Source of the DNA: Deltaproteobacteria bacterium
GTDB lineage: Bacteria > Desulfobacterota > Desulfobacteria > Desulfobacterales > UBA11574
Direction of reading: 5' to 3'
Length of the DNA stretch: 16,596 nt
NCBI GenBank assembly: GCA_019313505.1
Contig: JAFDBA010000034.1
Coordinates: 1 to 16,596, forward strand
Positions 1 to 5,597 of the stretch are shown here, piece after piece (position 1 is the stretch's first letter; every line of letters begins with the position of its first letter). The notes below the pieces were generated by a model. That model worked only from the letters and a program-made list of their open reading frames with translations. It was not told where the DNA came from and did not search any database. The translations under genes were made by a program, and so were the position numbers.

Positions 1-27
1 AAAAAATCGGTATCAAAGTTTTAATGA

Positions 28-297
28 TTAGTAAACTTCGTCATGACTGCCCACGTCAATCAGGAGTACTTGATCTTCATTAATAAACTCAAAAACGATC
101 CTACAATCATCGTCGATACTGAAAGCCCATAATCCAGCGAGCTGACCGCTGAGCTTGTGGGTTCTTAGTTGTGGAAGAAATGGATTTTCCAGAAAACTTT
201 CCATTTTCCCCCGGAATTTCTTTTTTAGTCTTGAATTATTCTTTACTCGCTTTTTGTAAGACCTTTTGAACCCTTGATCCCATGCGGCTTTAATCAC
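28..297 (-). CDS. RelE/StbE-family toxin of a type II toxin-antitoxin module
   Basis: Small basic protein, about 89 residues from the chosen start, of the RelE/ParE-fold superfamily whose members are usually ribosome-dependent mRNA nucleases. The second half shows the usual pattern: a HKLSGQLAGLWAF stretch, then a DCRIVFEF strand, and the C-terminus LLIDVGSHDEVY, which is typical of the StbE/YafQ-like branch. An in-frame ATG exists at 321, but the better start is GTG at 297: a GGAGG lies 9 bases upstream inside the antitoxin gene, and this start gives an 8-base overlap with the antitoxin stop. It follows its antitoxin in one operon, so translational coupling is likely. Family assignment is by recognition of the pattern; toxicity and target are inferred. 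Confidence 0.8.
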   Translation of the reverse strand: MIKAAWDQGFKRSYKKRVKNNSRLKKKFRGKMESFLENPFLPQLRTHKLSGQLAGLWAFSIDDDCRIVFEFINEDQVLLIDVGSHDEVY

Positions 298-505
298 TTT
301 CGAGGTCCTCCAACAATTCATTTATGCCACCGCTTTTGACAAGCCCCTTACTAAAATTTTTCTTAGCGTCCTGAGCTCTCTGCGCAAGCTTCCCTCGCTT
401 CAACTCAATTACTTGTTTTCTTATTATCTCCGCAACGTATTCCTTGTCTGCAGAAGGCAGCTGGTCAAATTCATTAATCACTTCATTAACACTAGTATTA
501 CTCAT
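290..505 (-). CDS. Antitoxin partner of the RelE/StbE-like toxin
   Basis: 71-residue, charged, mostly helical protein directly upstream of the toxin gene and overlapping it by 8 bases. The pattern VNEVINEFDQLPSADKEY followed by a Lys/Arg-rich helix and a C-terminal acidic tail (LLEDLESD) matches the small addiction-module antitoxins that accompany RelE/StbE toxins; such proteins usually wrap the toxin and repress their own operon. It has a very strong ribosome binding site, AAAGGAGG, 6 bases before the ATG, as expected for an antitoxin made in excess. The decayed transposase remnant ends only about 25 bases upstream, so the original promoter may have been altered. The role rests mainly on context plus family resemblance. 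Confidence 0.75.
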   Translation of the reverse strand: MSNTSVNEVINEFDQLPSADKEYVAEIIRKQVIELKRGKLAQRAQDAKKNFSKGLVKSGGINELLEDLESD

Positions 506-529
506 TTGATCCTCCTTTTATAAACATAA

Positions 530-819
530 TTTCATTTGACGGCCCCTGTCGTTGATAATCTCAGGACGTTGGTCCTCAGGGAGATCAAGGATGTTCTCGC
601 TGATCAGGCCTTCTTCCAGAAGACATCGAGCTTCTTCAGCGGTTTGATGCCAACTGACTGACCAGGAGATGGCCTTACGAGAATACTCAGCAGATAACTG
701 ATGTCCCAACACCATCGTTGATTAGGGCCGGTGAGCTCCTTACGAACCGGAGGGATTGAACGGCCATTATGCCGGCGTTGACAAAGCTTCATGGGGTCTG
801 ACCTAGATAAGTCTTTGTT
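530..819 (-). pseudogene. Decayed IS3-family transposase (OrfB, rve integrase core) fragment
   Basis: Two minus-strand reading frames together make a broken piece of an IS3-type DDE transposase. The upstream frame holds LTGPNQRWCWDISYL, the strand carrying the first catalytic Asp (codon 703-705). The downstream frame holds YSRKAISW, then AEEARCLLEEGL and INDRGRQMK, the region of the second catalytic Asp (codon 548-550; usual form HSDNG.PMKG). The switch of frame near 690, with several residues missing between the two blocks, shows a deletion or frameshift. The N-terminal DNA-binding part and the C-terminal part with the catalytic Glu are absent. It is inactive. It shows past insertion-sequence activity between two toxin-antitoxin modules. 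Confidence 0.8.
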
Positions 820-964
820 TTTATGAAAGAATCGTTGCAATTGGGGGTATTTTTTCCTCTTAAAGCCTGTTTTTTAGGGTTGAAAAGTGGGTTTTAAGGG
901 TTTTGCCTGGAGTCATTTTGCCTTATCAGATTTTCCTTATTGTTGTTATTTGGGGGGGGTAAAG

Positions 965-981
965 TATCCCATACCGGGATA
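965..981 (-). terminator. Small hairpin downstream of the RelE toxin gene
   Basis: TATCCC (965-970), a 5-base loop and GGGATA (976-981) form a perfect 6-bp stem about 40 bases after the toxin stop on the minus strand. Only a short CTTT follows, so termination is possible but not convincing. The rest of 820-1019 holds a run of eight G (952-959) and no gene. Confidence 0.3.
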
Positions 982-1019
982 AAAAGAACTGAAGGTTAAA
1001 TCATACGCGACTTTTTCCC

Positions 1020-1304
1020 TTAAAGTCGATCTGAGGCTGATCGATATATTTCCTTGTCACGCCTTGGACCAACGACCAAAACAAACACTATCACCTTTTT
1101 ATGGAGCACTTGATAAACAACCCTGAAATCACCAATTCTCAGCTTTCGAAAATCTCTGAGATTATGGGACAGCGGTGCGCCGAATTTTTCCGGTTCACAG
1201 GCAAGCTTTTTGTCGATGGTTTTGATAATTCTTCTTGCAGCTGCAGGCCCCACACTTTCCAGGTCTTCATCCACATCTTTGTGATAAATGATTTTCCATT
1301 TCAT
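1020..1304 (-). CDS. relE: RelE-family toxin (mRNA interferase)
   Basis: 94-residue RelE toxin. Diagnostic blocks in order: an N-terminal WKIIYHKDVDEDLESV strand-helix, AAARRIIKTIDKKL, then LRDFRKLRIGDFRVVYQV with the basic residues of the RelE active surface, and the C-terminal strand VFVLVVGPRRDKEIY. Members cleave mRNA in the ribosomal A site. The ATG overlaps the antitoxin stop (ATGA, 1304-1301), the usual arrangement with antitoxin first and toxin second. Length is standard. Gene symbol is a family name; which RelE subclass it belongs to cannot be said from sequence alone. Confidence 0.88.
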   Translation of the reverse strand: MKWKIIYHKDVDEDLESVGPAAARRIIKTIDKKLACEPEKFGAPLSHNLRDFRKLRIGDFRVVYQVLHKKVIVFVLVVGPRRDKEIYRSASDRL

Positions 1305-1570
1305 TTTGCATACTTCTTCATCATCTCTTTGTGAGAAATACTCTCCCCGGAATCAAAATTTTGAATCCGTGACAGTGCAAGGGCGGTCAGGCGAAGGTCT
1401 TCTATCTCTTCCTCCATTGCCTCGTAAGACTCAATGGACATCAAGATGGCCCTGGGCGCATTATTTTTAAGGATAATGAATTTATCAGTATCTCCGGCCG
1501 CAATTGAACTGAGTGTGGCCGCCGTATTCTTAGCAAGATTTGTTGAAGATAAATAATTTTTTATTCGCAC
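1301..1570 (-). CDS. Phd/YefM-type antitoxin
   Basis: 89-residue antitoxin of the Phd/YefM type. The N-terminal part (IKNYLSSTNLAKNTAATL, then KFIILKNNAPRAILMSIESYEAM) is the Phd/YefM dimerising and DNA-binding domain, with its 'I-K-N-N-x-P-x-A-I-L-M-S-x-E-x-Y' signature. The C-terminal 30 residues are the variable toxin-binding tail. The start is GTG at 1570, preceded 5 bases upstream by AGGTG. The gene overlaps relE by 4 bases. A promoter with flanking repeats lies directly upstream (1604-1640), as expected for an autoregulated module. Confidence 0.85.
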   Translation of the reverse strand: MRIKNYLSSTNLAKNTAATLSSIAAGDTDKFIILKNNAPRAILMSIESYEAMEEEIEDLRLTALALSRIQNFDSGESISHKEMMKKYAK

Positions 1571-1603
1571 AATAACACCTTTTTTATCATTATAATTACA
1601 TAT

Positions 1604-1640
1604 ATAATAACACCTGAAATTACCTTTGTCAAATGGTAAT
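1604..1640 (-). promoter_or_regulatory. Promoter and probable autoregulatory operator of the Phd/RelE module
   Basis: On the minus strand, TTGACA (1632-1627), 17 bp, then TATTAT (1609-1604): a near-consensus sigma70-type promoter. An inverted repeat ATTACC (1619-1624) / GGTAAT (1635-1640) brackets the -35 box. A perfect 10-bp direct repeat (AGGTGTTATT read on the minus strand) lies at 1606-1615, overlapping the -10 box, and at 1571-1580, overlapping the ribosome binding site. Binding of an antitoxin-toxin complex here is an inference from how such modules are usually controlled. Confidence 0.6.
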
Positions 1641-1660
1641 CGTAGGTATTGGGGGTTGTG

Positions 1661-1698
1661 TATACATGGGGCCCATGGTTTTATGCGTTTCTCTTTTT
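1661..1698. repeat. Intergenic palindromic repeat, copy R1
   Basis: Contains CATGGG-G-CCCATG, a 6-bp inverted repeat, then TTTTATGCGTTTCTCT. The same block recurs at R2 (2632-2676) with the palindrome kept but a 3-base centre, and in a weaker form at R3 (4690-4738). It lies about 30 bases upstream of the -35 box of the Phd/RelE promoter. Confidence 0.6.
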
Positions 1699-2070
1699 GT
1701 GTTGAACCCCGGTTAAATGCGCTCCGCTGTCCTTCGGAATTGAACTGGGTAAACCGCCCCAGTACGATCTCCCGTCAGGGACGTGGGGGACGTTCTCACT
1801 TTATCACTTTATTGAAGATATTGCTTTGTGGTCCGTGGTCAGGCCACGCCAACTATTTGTTTTAATATGAATAAGTTGCCAAAACAGGGTTGGTTTTTAG
1901 TCTTAGAACCACTTTTTTGAGCCCAAAAAGAGGGTTTTAAGGATAATAGATATGTGTAGCTAAAATGATCTACAACACGATAAAAGGAAACTCCGGGACG
2001 ATGGTGAAATATTGACATTCTTTATGTTTAGATCGTTGTGATCGTCAGGTGGGTTTAGAGCGTTCCAGCC
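1699..2070. other. Gene-free, repeat-bearing spacer between the Phd/RelE and HicBA modules
   Basis: I see no credible gene. It holds TGGGGGACGTTCTCAC near 1784, which resembles TGGGGGACGTTGCTAC near 2559, and small hairpins such as ACTGGG/CCCAGT (1744-1749 and 1758-1763) and CGTGG/CCACG near 1835. It also holds one copy of the 25-bp exact repeat (1995-2019). The composition suggests remnants of non-autonomous mobile repeats rather than coding DNA. Confidence 0.5.
1995..2019. repeat. 25-bp exact direct repeat, copy 1
   Basis: Begins GGGACGATGG and ends TTGACATT; identical over 25 bases to 4778-4802, same orientation. The sequences diverge outside this block. Confidence 0.8.
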
Positions 2071-2298
2071 TTATGACTTTCTTAGAAATTCATCAGGTGA
2101 TATTCCTGACTCCTTCAAAATGGCGCGTAATGTTCCTTCTGGCATATCTCCAGAATGATTAGGAACAGTCGTATATCGACTTGTTTCGGAATTGAACCAG
2201 ATTTCATGGCTTCCTGCTGCCTGACTGTCAAATTCAAATCCTAACCGCTTCAGTCGTTTAATTATCTCGCGGTACTTAAATCCAGAAAGTCTTCCCAT
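2071..2298 (-). CDS. hicA: HicA-family toxin (mRNA interferase)
   Basis: 75-residue HicA toxin with a double-stranded-RNA-binding-like fold. It shows the family order: MGRLSGFKYREIIKRLKRLGFEF, then the catalytic histidine in GSHEIW (His31), the TTVPNHSGDMPEGTLRAIL segment and the end ISPDEFLRKS. HicA enzymes cleave mRNA and are held inactive by HicB. The ATG follows the hicB stop with no gap (TAAATG), which implies translational coupling. Antitoxin-first order is reversed relative to the textbook hicA-hicB order but is common in this subgroup. Length is normal and no key residue is missing. Confidence 0.9.
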   Translation of the reverse strand: MGRLSGFKYREIIKRLKRLGFEFDSQAAGSHEIWFNSETSRYTTVPNHSGDMPEGTLRAILKESGISPDEFLRKS

Positions 2299-2532
2299 TT
2301 AAGTACCTATTACTAAAGTATAATCAAATTTATCAGATACCGCAGGAAGAGATACCAGTCCTCCCTCCCTTTCCATCTTCGCCTCAAATAACCGTCGGGC
2401 TACATCTCTTGCAATTTCTATAGCTTCAGACACTGTACGGCCTTGAGCAACAAGTCCTTGGATATCATCAGAAGTTGCCAAATAAACGCCTTCCGGAAGT
2501 TTTTCAATATGAAGATTTATTATTCGTTCCAT
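2299..2532 (-). CDS. hicB: HicB-family antitoxin
   Basis: 77-residue HicB-type antitoxin. The N-terminal HicB fold is visible as INLHIEKLPEGVYLATSDDIQGLVAQGRTVSEAIEIARDV: a beta hairpin, the 'DI-x-GL-x-A-x-G-x-T' turn and the following helix. No separate C-terminal helix-turn-helix or ribbon-helix-helix is obvious, so this is a short form. GGGAGG lies 6 bases upstream of the ATG. It is co-transcribed with hicA and directly abuts it. A candidate promoter sits at 2592-2622. Confidence 0.85.
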   Translation of the reverse strand: MERIINLHIEKLPEGVYLATSDDIQGLVAQGRTVSEAIEIARDVARRLFEAKMEREGGLVSLPAVSDKFDYTLVIGT

Positions 2533-2591
2533 GGATAACCTCCCGTAATGATATTGTAATGGGGGACGTTGCTACTTAACTGCGTTTCTCT

Positions 2592-2622
2592 AAAATATCC
2601 CAATTTTCTTCATAGTTGTCAA
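2592..2622 (-). promoter_or_regulatory. Candidate promoter of hicB-hicA
   Basis: Minus-strand TTGACA (2622-2617), 19 bp, TATTTT (2597-2592). The -35 is consensus but the spacing is long, so the exact -10 is uncertain. Repeat R2 starts about 10 bases upstream of the -35. Confidence 0.45.
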
Positions 2623-2631
2623 TCAATTTAT

Positions 2632-2676
2632 TGTACATGGGGAGCCCATGTTTTTATGCGTTTCTATCCTTTTTTA
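2632..2676. repeat. Intergenic palindromic repeat, copy R2
   Basis: Contains CATGGG-GAG-CCCATG followed by TTTTTATGCGTTTCTAT. Compared with R1, both palindrome arms and the ATGCGTTTCT tail are kept while the centre changes from 1 to 3 bases. A partial relative, ACTGCGTTTCTCT, is at about 2579-2591 next to a TGGGGGACGTT motif near 2559. Confidence 0.6.
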
Positions 2677-2729
2677 AATTTTAAAGCGCTTGGGTCTTGC
2701 GGGACAGGCGGTTCCAATATTTCTTTGGC

Positions 2730-3746
2730 TTACTCTCTATTTCGTAGTTTTAAGCTATCTTGGAAGCGTTCAATTCTTTCCGGATCTTCGGAATTCTTTA
2801 TGTTTTGGATATATTCAATGAAGAAAGCGAGGAAGACGGCTATGAAGAAGGCAACGATTACTGAAAGCATGCATATTAGTCTTCGTTTTGGTTTTACCCT
2901 TTTATCGAGATCCGAAATGATGGGCGGATCGAGGATTTGAAAGCTATATGGATTTTGGGCACGGGCAAAGGTCTCCTTTTCTATTTCTTTGGCGAGGAGT
3001 GCATAGATCTTTTCTTTTAAGAGAACGTCAGCGGTTTTTTCTATCTGCTCACTTAAAAACTTTTGATTTTCTACCGCATCCTTTAATGTTTCTTCCCTTA
3101 AGGTATCACTGAGCTCCACAAGATAATATTCGACCATCTTTTTTGCCATAGTGGGATCTTTGAGATCGAACTTGATAGAAAGATTTCCTTTTTTAATATC
3201 TGTGTTAACCGATAATAGTTCAGTAAGAATTTTGGTGGTATCCTGGATAGTGGGTGGCTCTTCCACATCTGCAGCCCATTTATTATTGGTTGCATCCCAA
3301 TCTTCTTCATAAATAGCAGGAAGAATGTCGTTCTTATGCTTTTCATATATCTTTTTTGAAATTATCCGGCTGTTTAAGAGTGTCTCGAATCTTTCAAGGG
3401 AACCGCCACCACCCAAACCGAGCATTTCACCGGCGATTCCACCGAGGCCGCCGAGAGCGGAAAGGGCAGATGGCATCGCGCTTTTTTCTTCTGCGCGAGG
3501 GATGATTGTAGCTTCTGAACGATAGATGTTTTCTAAGCTCAGGGCATAGATCACAGAGCCGATGCCGGTGAGAAAGACAATGCCGATGATGAGCAATTTA
3601 TGTTTGAGGAGGACAATGAGAAGATCGAGAAGGTTTATTTCGTCTTCTGGTTCAGGATAATATGGGGGAGGATACGGATATTGTGGCTGATTCTGCCCGG
3701 GAGCCTGAGTCTGTTTAGAATTATTTTCCTTTGAGTCGTTGGTCAT
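2730..3746 (-). CDS. Wzz-type polysaccharide co-polymerase (chain-length determinant family)
   Basis: 338-residue inner-membrane protein of the Wzz/PCP family, which sets the length of O-antigen, capsule or exopolysaccharide chains. Visible parts: a cytoplasmic Pro/Tyr-rich tail (residues about 19-34), an EINLLDLLIVLLKHK entry motif, transmembrane helix 1 (about 51-69), a periplasmic domain beginning YRSEATIIPRAEEK, a Gly-rich loop (about 95-120), a short coiled-coil region near FLSEQIEKTADVL, YSFQILDPP, then VKPKRRL and transmembrane helix 2 (about 289-312). No kinase domain is fused. An in-frame start exists at 3800, but ATG 3746 has GGAAGGA about 9 bases upstream. No glycosyltransferase, flippase or polymerase gene is nearby, so the partner system must lie elsewhere. 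Confidence 0.82.
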   Translation of the reverse strand: MTNDSKENNSKQTQAPGQNQPQYPYPPPYYPEPEDEINLLDLLIVLLKHKLLIIGIVFLTGIGSVIYALSLENIYRSEATIIPRAEEKSAMPSALSALGGLGGIAGEMLGLGGGGSLERFETLLNSRIISKKIYEKHKNDILPAIYEEDWDATNNKWAADVEEPPTIQDTTKILTELLSVNTDIKKGNLSIKFDLKDPTMAKKMVEYYLVELSDTLREETLKDAVENQKFLSEQIEKTADVLLKEKIYALLAKEIEKETFARAQNPYSFQILDPPIISDLDKRVKPKRRLICMLSVIVAFFIAVFLAFFIEYIQNIKNSEDPERIERFQDSLKLRNRE

Positions 3747-3790
3747 TATTATTGTCCTTCCTAAAAATGCATTCAGCTGGAAAATAAATG

Positions 3791-3860
3791 GGGTCAACAA
3801 AGTCCCATCTATAGTTGAATTCGTGACTTTTTACAAATGCATCAACATTGATTATTGATT
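3791..3860. repeat. Hairpin repeat, degenerate copy A
   Basis: Positions 3799-3834 match 4881-4916 (copy B) at 35 of 36 bases, and the right flank also resembles copy B (CATCAA-ATTGA). The left arm is decayed here, so the long hairpin seen in copy B is not complete. It lies just upstream of the Wzz-family gene. Confidence 0.7.
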
Positions 3861-3880
3861 AATATTATTTTTGAATAGTG

Positions 3881-3913
3881 AAAAGCGCATGGAGCAAAAA
3901 CAGCTCCGCTTTC
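3881..3913 (-). terminator. Candidate intrinsic terminator downstream of the HTH-receiver gene
   Basis: Read on the minus strand: AAAGC GGAGC, a 7-base loop (TGTTTTT), GCTCC, a 4-base bulge, then GCTTTT. The 5-bp inner stem is perfect and an outer GC stem can stack beyond the bulge. The T run is short, so efficiency is uncertain. The stretch 3914-3969 also carries CAGAGCGAG twice (3921-3929, 3937-3945). Confidence 0.4.
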
Positions 3914-3969
3914 TCGATTACAGAGCGAGACCTTTGCAGAGCGAGTATATCATATTAATTTAATTTTGT

Positions 3970-4533
3970 TTATTGATCCAAAAGGGCTTCTATGCTTTGA
4001 ATCATCACACTTTTTTCCACAGGTTTTATCAGATAATCATCAGCACCAGCCTTCATGATTCGATCTCTATTCTCTTTAGTGTCAAAACCAGTATAGGCTA
4101 TTATTTTAATATGAGAGGTTTTCGGATTTTCCTTTATTCGCTCACATACCTCAAAGCCATCCATTCCGGACATGTACAGATCCAAGATCATTAGATCCGG
4201 CTCAAACTGCATGGTCTTTGCTCCAACCTCAAAACCGTCCAGGGCCTCTTCGATCTTATATCCGTTTGACGATAATATTTTATTGATTATCTTAAGAATC
4301 TGTAGATCATCATCAACAATCAGAATCTTTTTTCCTTGAAAAATGTCAACCGCCGAGAGATGTTTCATCTTTTTCTGAATAAAAGATTCCAAACCCTCTT
4401 TTCTGATTTTATATTTACCTCCGGGAGTAAGAAATCCTTGCAGTTCTCCAGACTTGACCCATCGCCACATTGTCGTCCGGCCAACGGAACAGATATTTGC
4501 GGCTTCTGGTATTGAATAGAAATCCTTTTTCAT
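3970..4533 (-). CDS. Response regulator with N-terminal excisionase/MerR-like DNA-binding domain
   Basis: 187-residue two-domain regulator. Residues 1-55 form a winged helix-turn-helix of the excisionase/BldC/MerR-like kind (YSIPEAANICSVGRTTMWRW, then VKSGELQGFLTPGGKYKI). Residues about 68-187 are a CheY-like receiver with the acidic pocket Asp74-Asp75, phosphoacceptor Asp118 (MILDLYMSGMDG), Thr148 (AYTG) and Lys170 (LIKP). The usual Pro after the phosphoacceptor loop is Ser. The order DNA-binding then receiver is the reverse of ordinary response regulators. No histidine kinase is adjacent, so it is an orphan whose signal and targets are unknown. Its own promoter is suggested at 4603-4631. 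Domain calls are secure; that it binds DNA in a phosphorylation-dependent way is inferred. Confidence 0.85.
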   Translation of the reverse strand: MKKDFYSIPEAANICSVGRTTMWRWVKSGELQGFLTPGGKYKIRKEGLESFIQKKMKHLSAVDIFQGKKILIVDDDLQILKIINKILSSNGYKIEEALDGFEVGAKTMQFEPDLMILDLYMSGMDGFEVCERIKENPKTSHIKIIAYTGFDTKENRDRIMKAGADDYLIKPVEKSVMIQSIEALLDQ

Positions 4534-4602
4534 GAAAAATAGTTACCTCTGGAAAATAAGGCATGAAGAAAATAGAACCTAAAGAACGAGTGGAACAAAC
4601 GA

Positions 4603-4631
4603 AACCTAAGTTAAAGGAAATAATTTGTCAA
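4603..4631 (-). promoter_or_regulatory. Candidate promoter of the HTH-receiver gene
   Basis: Minus-strand TTGACA (4631-4626), 17 bp, TAGGTT (4608-4603). Consensus -35 and ideal spacing, weak -10. It would give a leader of roughly 60-65 bases with AGAGGT about 11 bases before the start codon. Confidence 0.5.
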
Positions 4632-4689
4632 GCAAAAAATGACTCTTGAGTTCGGGATAGAAATTCAAGGTACAAACGTCGCGATAGCA

Positions 4690-4738
4690 ATGGGGGTTCA
4701 TCCAGGGGGACATGATTTTATGCGTTTATTTTTGGGTT
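4690..4738. repeat. Intergenic repeat, divergent copy R3
   Basis: TGGGGGTTCATCC, then GGGGGACATGATTTTATGCGTTTATTTTT. It shares the CATG..TTTTATGCGTTT block with R1 and R2 but has lost the palindrome. Like them it lies upstream of a minus-strand promoter, here about 60 bases before the -35. Confidence 0.5.
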
Positions 4739-4777
4739 TTTGGGACACAGATTTCCGAAAATGAACACGGATCTTGG

Positions 4778-4802
4778 GGGACGATGGTGAAATATTGACA
4801 TT
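4778..4802. repeat. 25-bp exact direct repeat, copy 2
   Basis: Identical to 1995-2019. The bases just before it (TTGGGGGACG) also resemble the TGGGGGACGTT motifs near 1784 and 2559, tying it to the same repeat family. The remaining DNA of 4534-5084 has no gene. Confidence 0.8.
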
Positions 4803-4865
4803 TGCTCTCAGAATACTCGACGCTGGTTGATAGATGCTTGATGATAGATTAAAGGGTAAAGAAAA

Positions 4866-4927
4866 TTGATGGCGTCGTAAAAAGTCCCATATATAGTTGA
4901 ATTCGTGACTTTTTACGAAACCATCAA
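4866..4927. repeat. Hairpin repeat, intact copy B
   Basis: Inverted repeat with 21-base arms (4866-4886 and 4907-4927) matching at 19 of 21 positions; the inner 12 bp (TCGTAAAAAGTC / GACTTTTTACGA) are perfect. The 20-base loop holds TATAGTTGAATTC. The loop and right arm recur at copy A (3799-3834). It could be a small non-autonomous mobile element or a REP-like hairpin. No transposase is associated with it in this window. Confidence 0.75.
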
Positions 4928-5084
4928 AATTGACTTCGATTATCAAACCGTGATAGGATATCCCTATCGTTGCATAAACAACACATCAGATTATACGTTA
5001 AACGGCTTTGAAAAATGCTTTGCGCGGTATCCTCGACTTTTGGAACGTTAGGGCATAACAATAAGGTTTCAAAAAGGTAAAACC

Positions 5085-5552
5085 ATGTTGCTGAAAAAAT
5101 TAAACCCGGCCGTGTCCAAATACTGGCTTATTGCTATGGCCGGGCTGATATGGAGTGCAGTTGGAATAATGCTCTTACATCTTGCTTATATCTGGTTGGC
5201 AACTGTCAATTGGCGTTTGGGCTTACCGCTGGGATTCCTTGGTATTATTTCAGCGTTGGCAGCCTATCGTTACGGCTTTTCCAAAATCGCACTTAAAAAT
5301 ATCGTCCGGCTCTGTCTTCTCCCGGATCAATGCTGTATCTTCGCCTTTCAGGCCTGGAAAAGTTATCTGATTATTATCTTTATGATTATGTTAGGCATTA
5401 CTTTGCGTTACTCACCAATCCAAAAGCACTTCCTCGCCGTCATCTATACAAACATAGGTGGTGCATTGTTCCTTTCAAGCTTTCACTTTTACCAGCGTAT
5501 CTGGCAGGTAAAAATCTTGAAACAGCCATGTTTGCCGCCTAAAAATGAGTAA
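5085..5552 (+). CDS. Hypothetical multi-pass inner-membrane protein
   Basis: 155-residue hydrophobic protein with about four predicted membrane helices: residues about 15-38, 46-64, 89-107 and 115-135, separated by short basic loops (RYGFSK, RYSPIQKH). I cannot name the family; the segment IMLGITLRYSPIQKHFLAVIY looks like a conserved block, but this is an impression only. ATG 5085 is preceded by AAGGT about 9 bases upstream. It stands alone on the plus strand between two minus-strand genes and is followed by a possible terminator (5556-5593). No enzymatic or transport motif is visible. Confidence 0.65.
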   Translation: MLLKKLNPAVSKYWLIAMAGLIWSAVGIMLLHLAYIWLATVNWRLGLPLGFLGIISALAAYRYGFSKIALKNIVRLCLLPDQCCIFAFQAWKSYLIIIFMIMLGITLRYSPIQKHFLAVIYTNIGGALFLSSFHFYQRIWQVKILKQPCLPPKNE

Positions 5553-5555
5553 AAG

Positions 5556-5593
5556 AACTTAGGGGCTTCGCACCATAAGTGCTAAGTTGTTTT
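5556..5593 (+). terminator. Candidate terminator after the membrane-protein gene
   Basis: AACTTA (5556-5561) pairs with TAAGTT (5583-5588) and GCAC (5570-5573) with GTGC (5579-5582) across an 8-base bulge, followed by GTTTT. It starts 4 bases after the stop codon. The bulge makes strength uncertain. Confidence 0.42.
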
Positions 5594-5597
5594 AAAG

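Noticed and set aside
1626..1865. Plus-strand 79-codon open frame over R1 and the following spacer
   Set aside because: It runs through repeats and hairpins, has no ribosome binding site and no recognisable protein pattern.
28..2532. Integron cassette array origin for the toxin-antitoxin cluster
   Set aside because: I found no attC-like sites with the required core sequences between the modules.
2569..2940. Plus-strand 123-codon open frame
   Set aside because: It overlaps the 3' end of the well-supported Wzz-type gene on the opposite strand and covers repeat R2.
4698..4946. Minus-strand 82-codon open frame
   Set aside because: It is made entirely of the R3, 25-mer and hairpin repeats.
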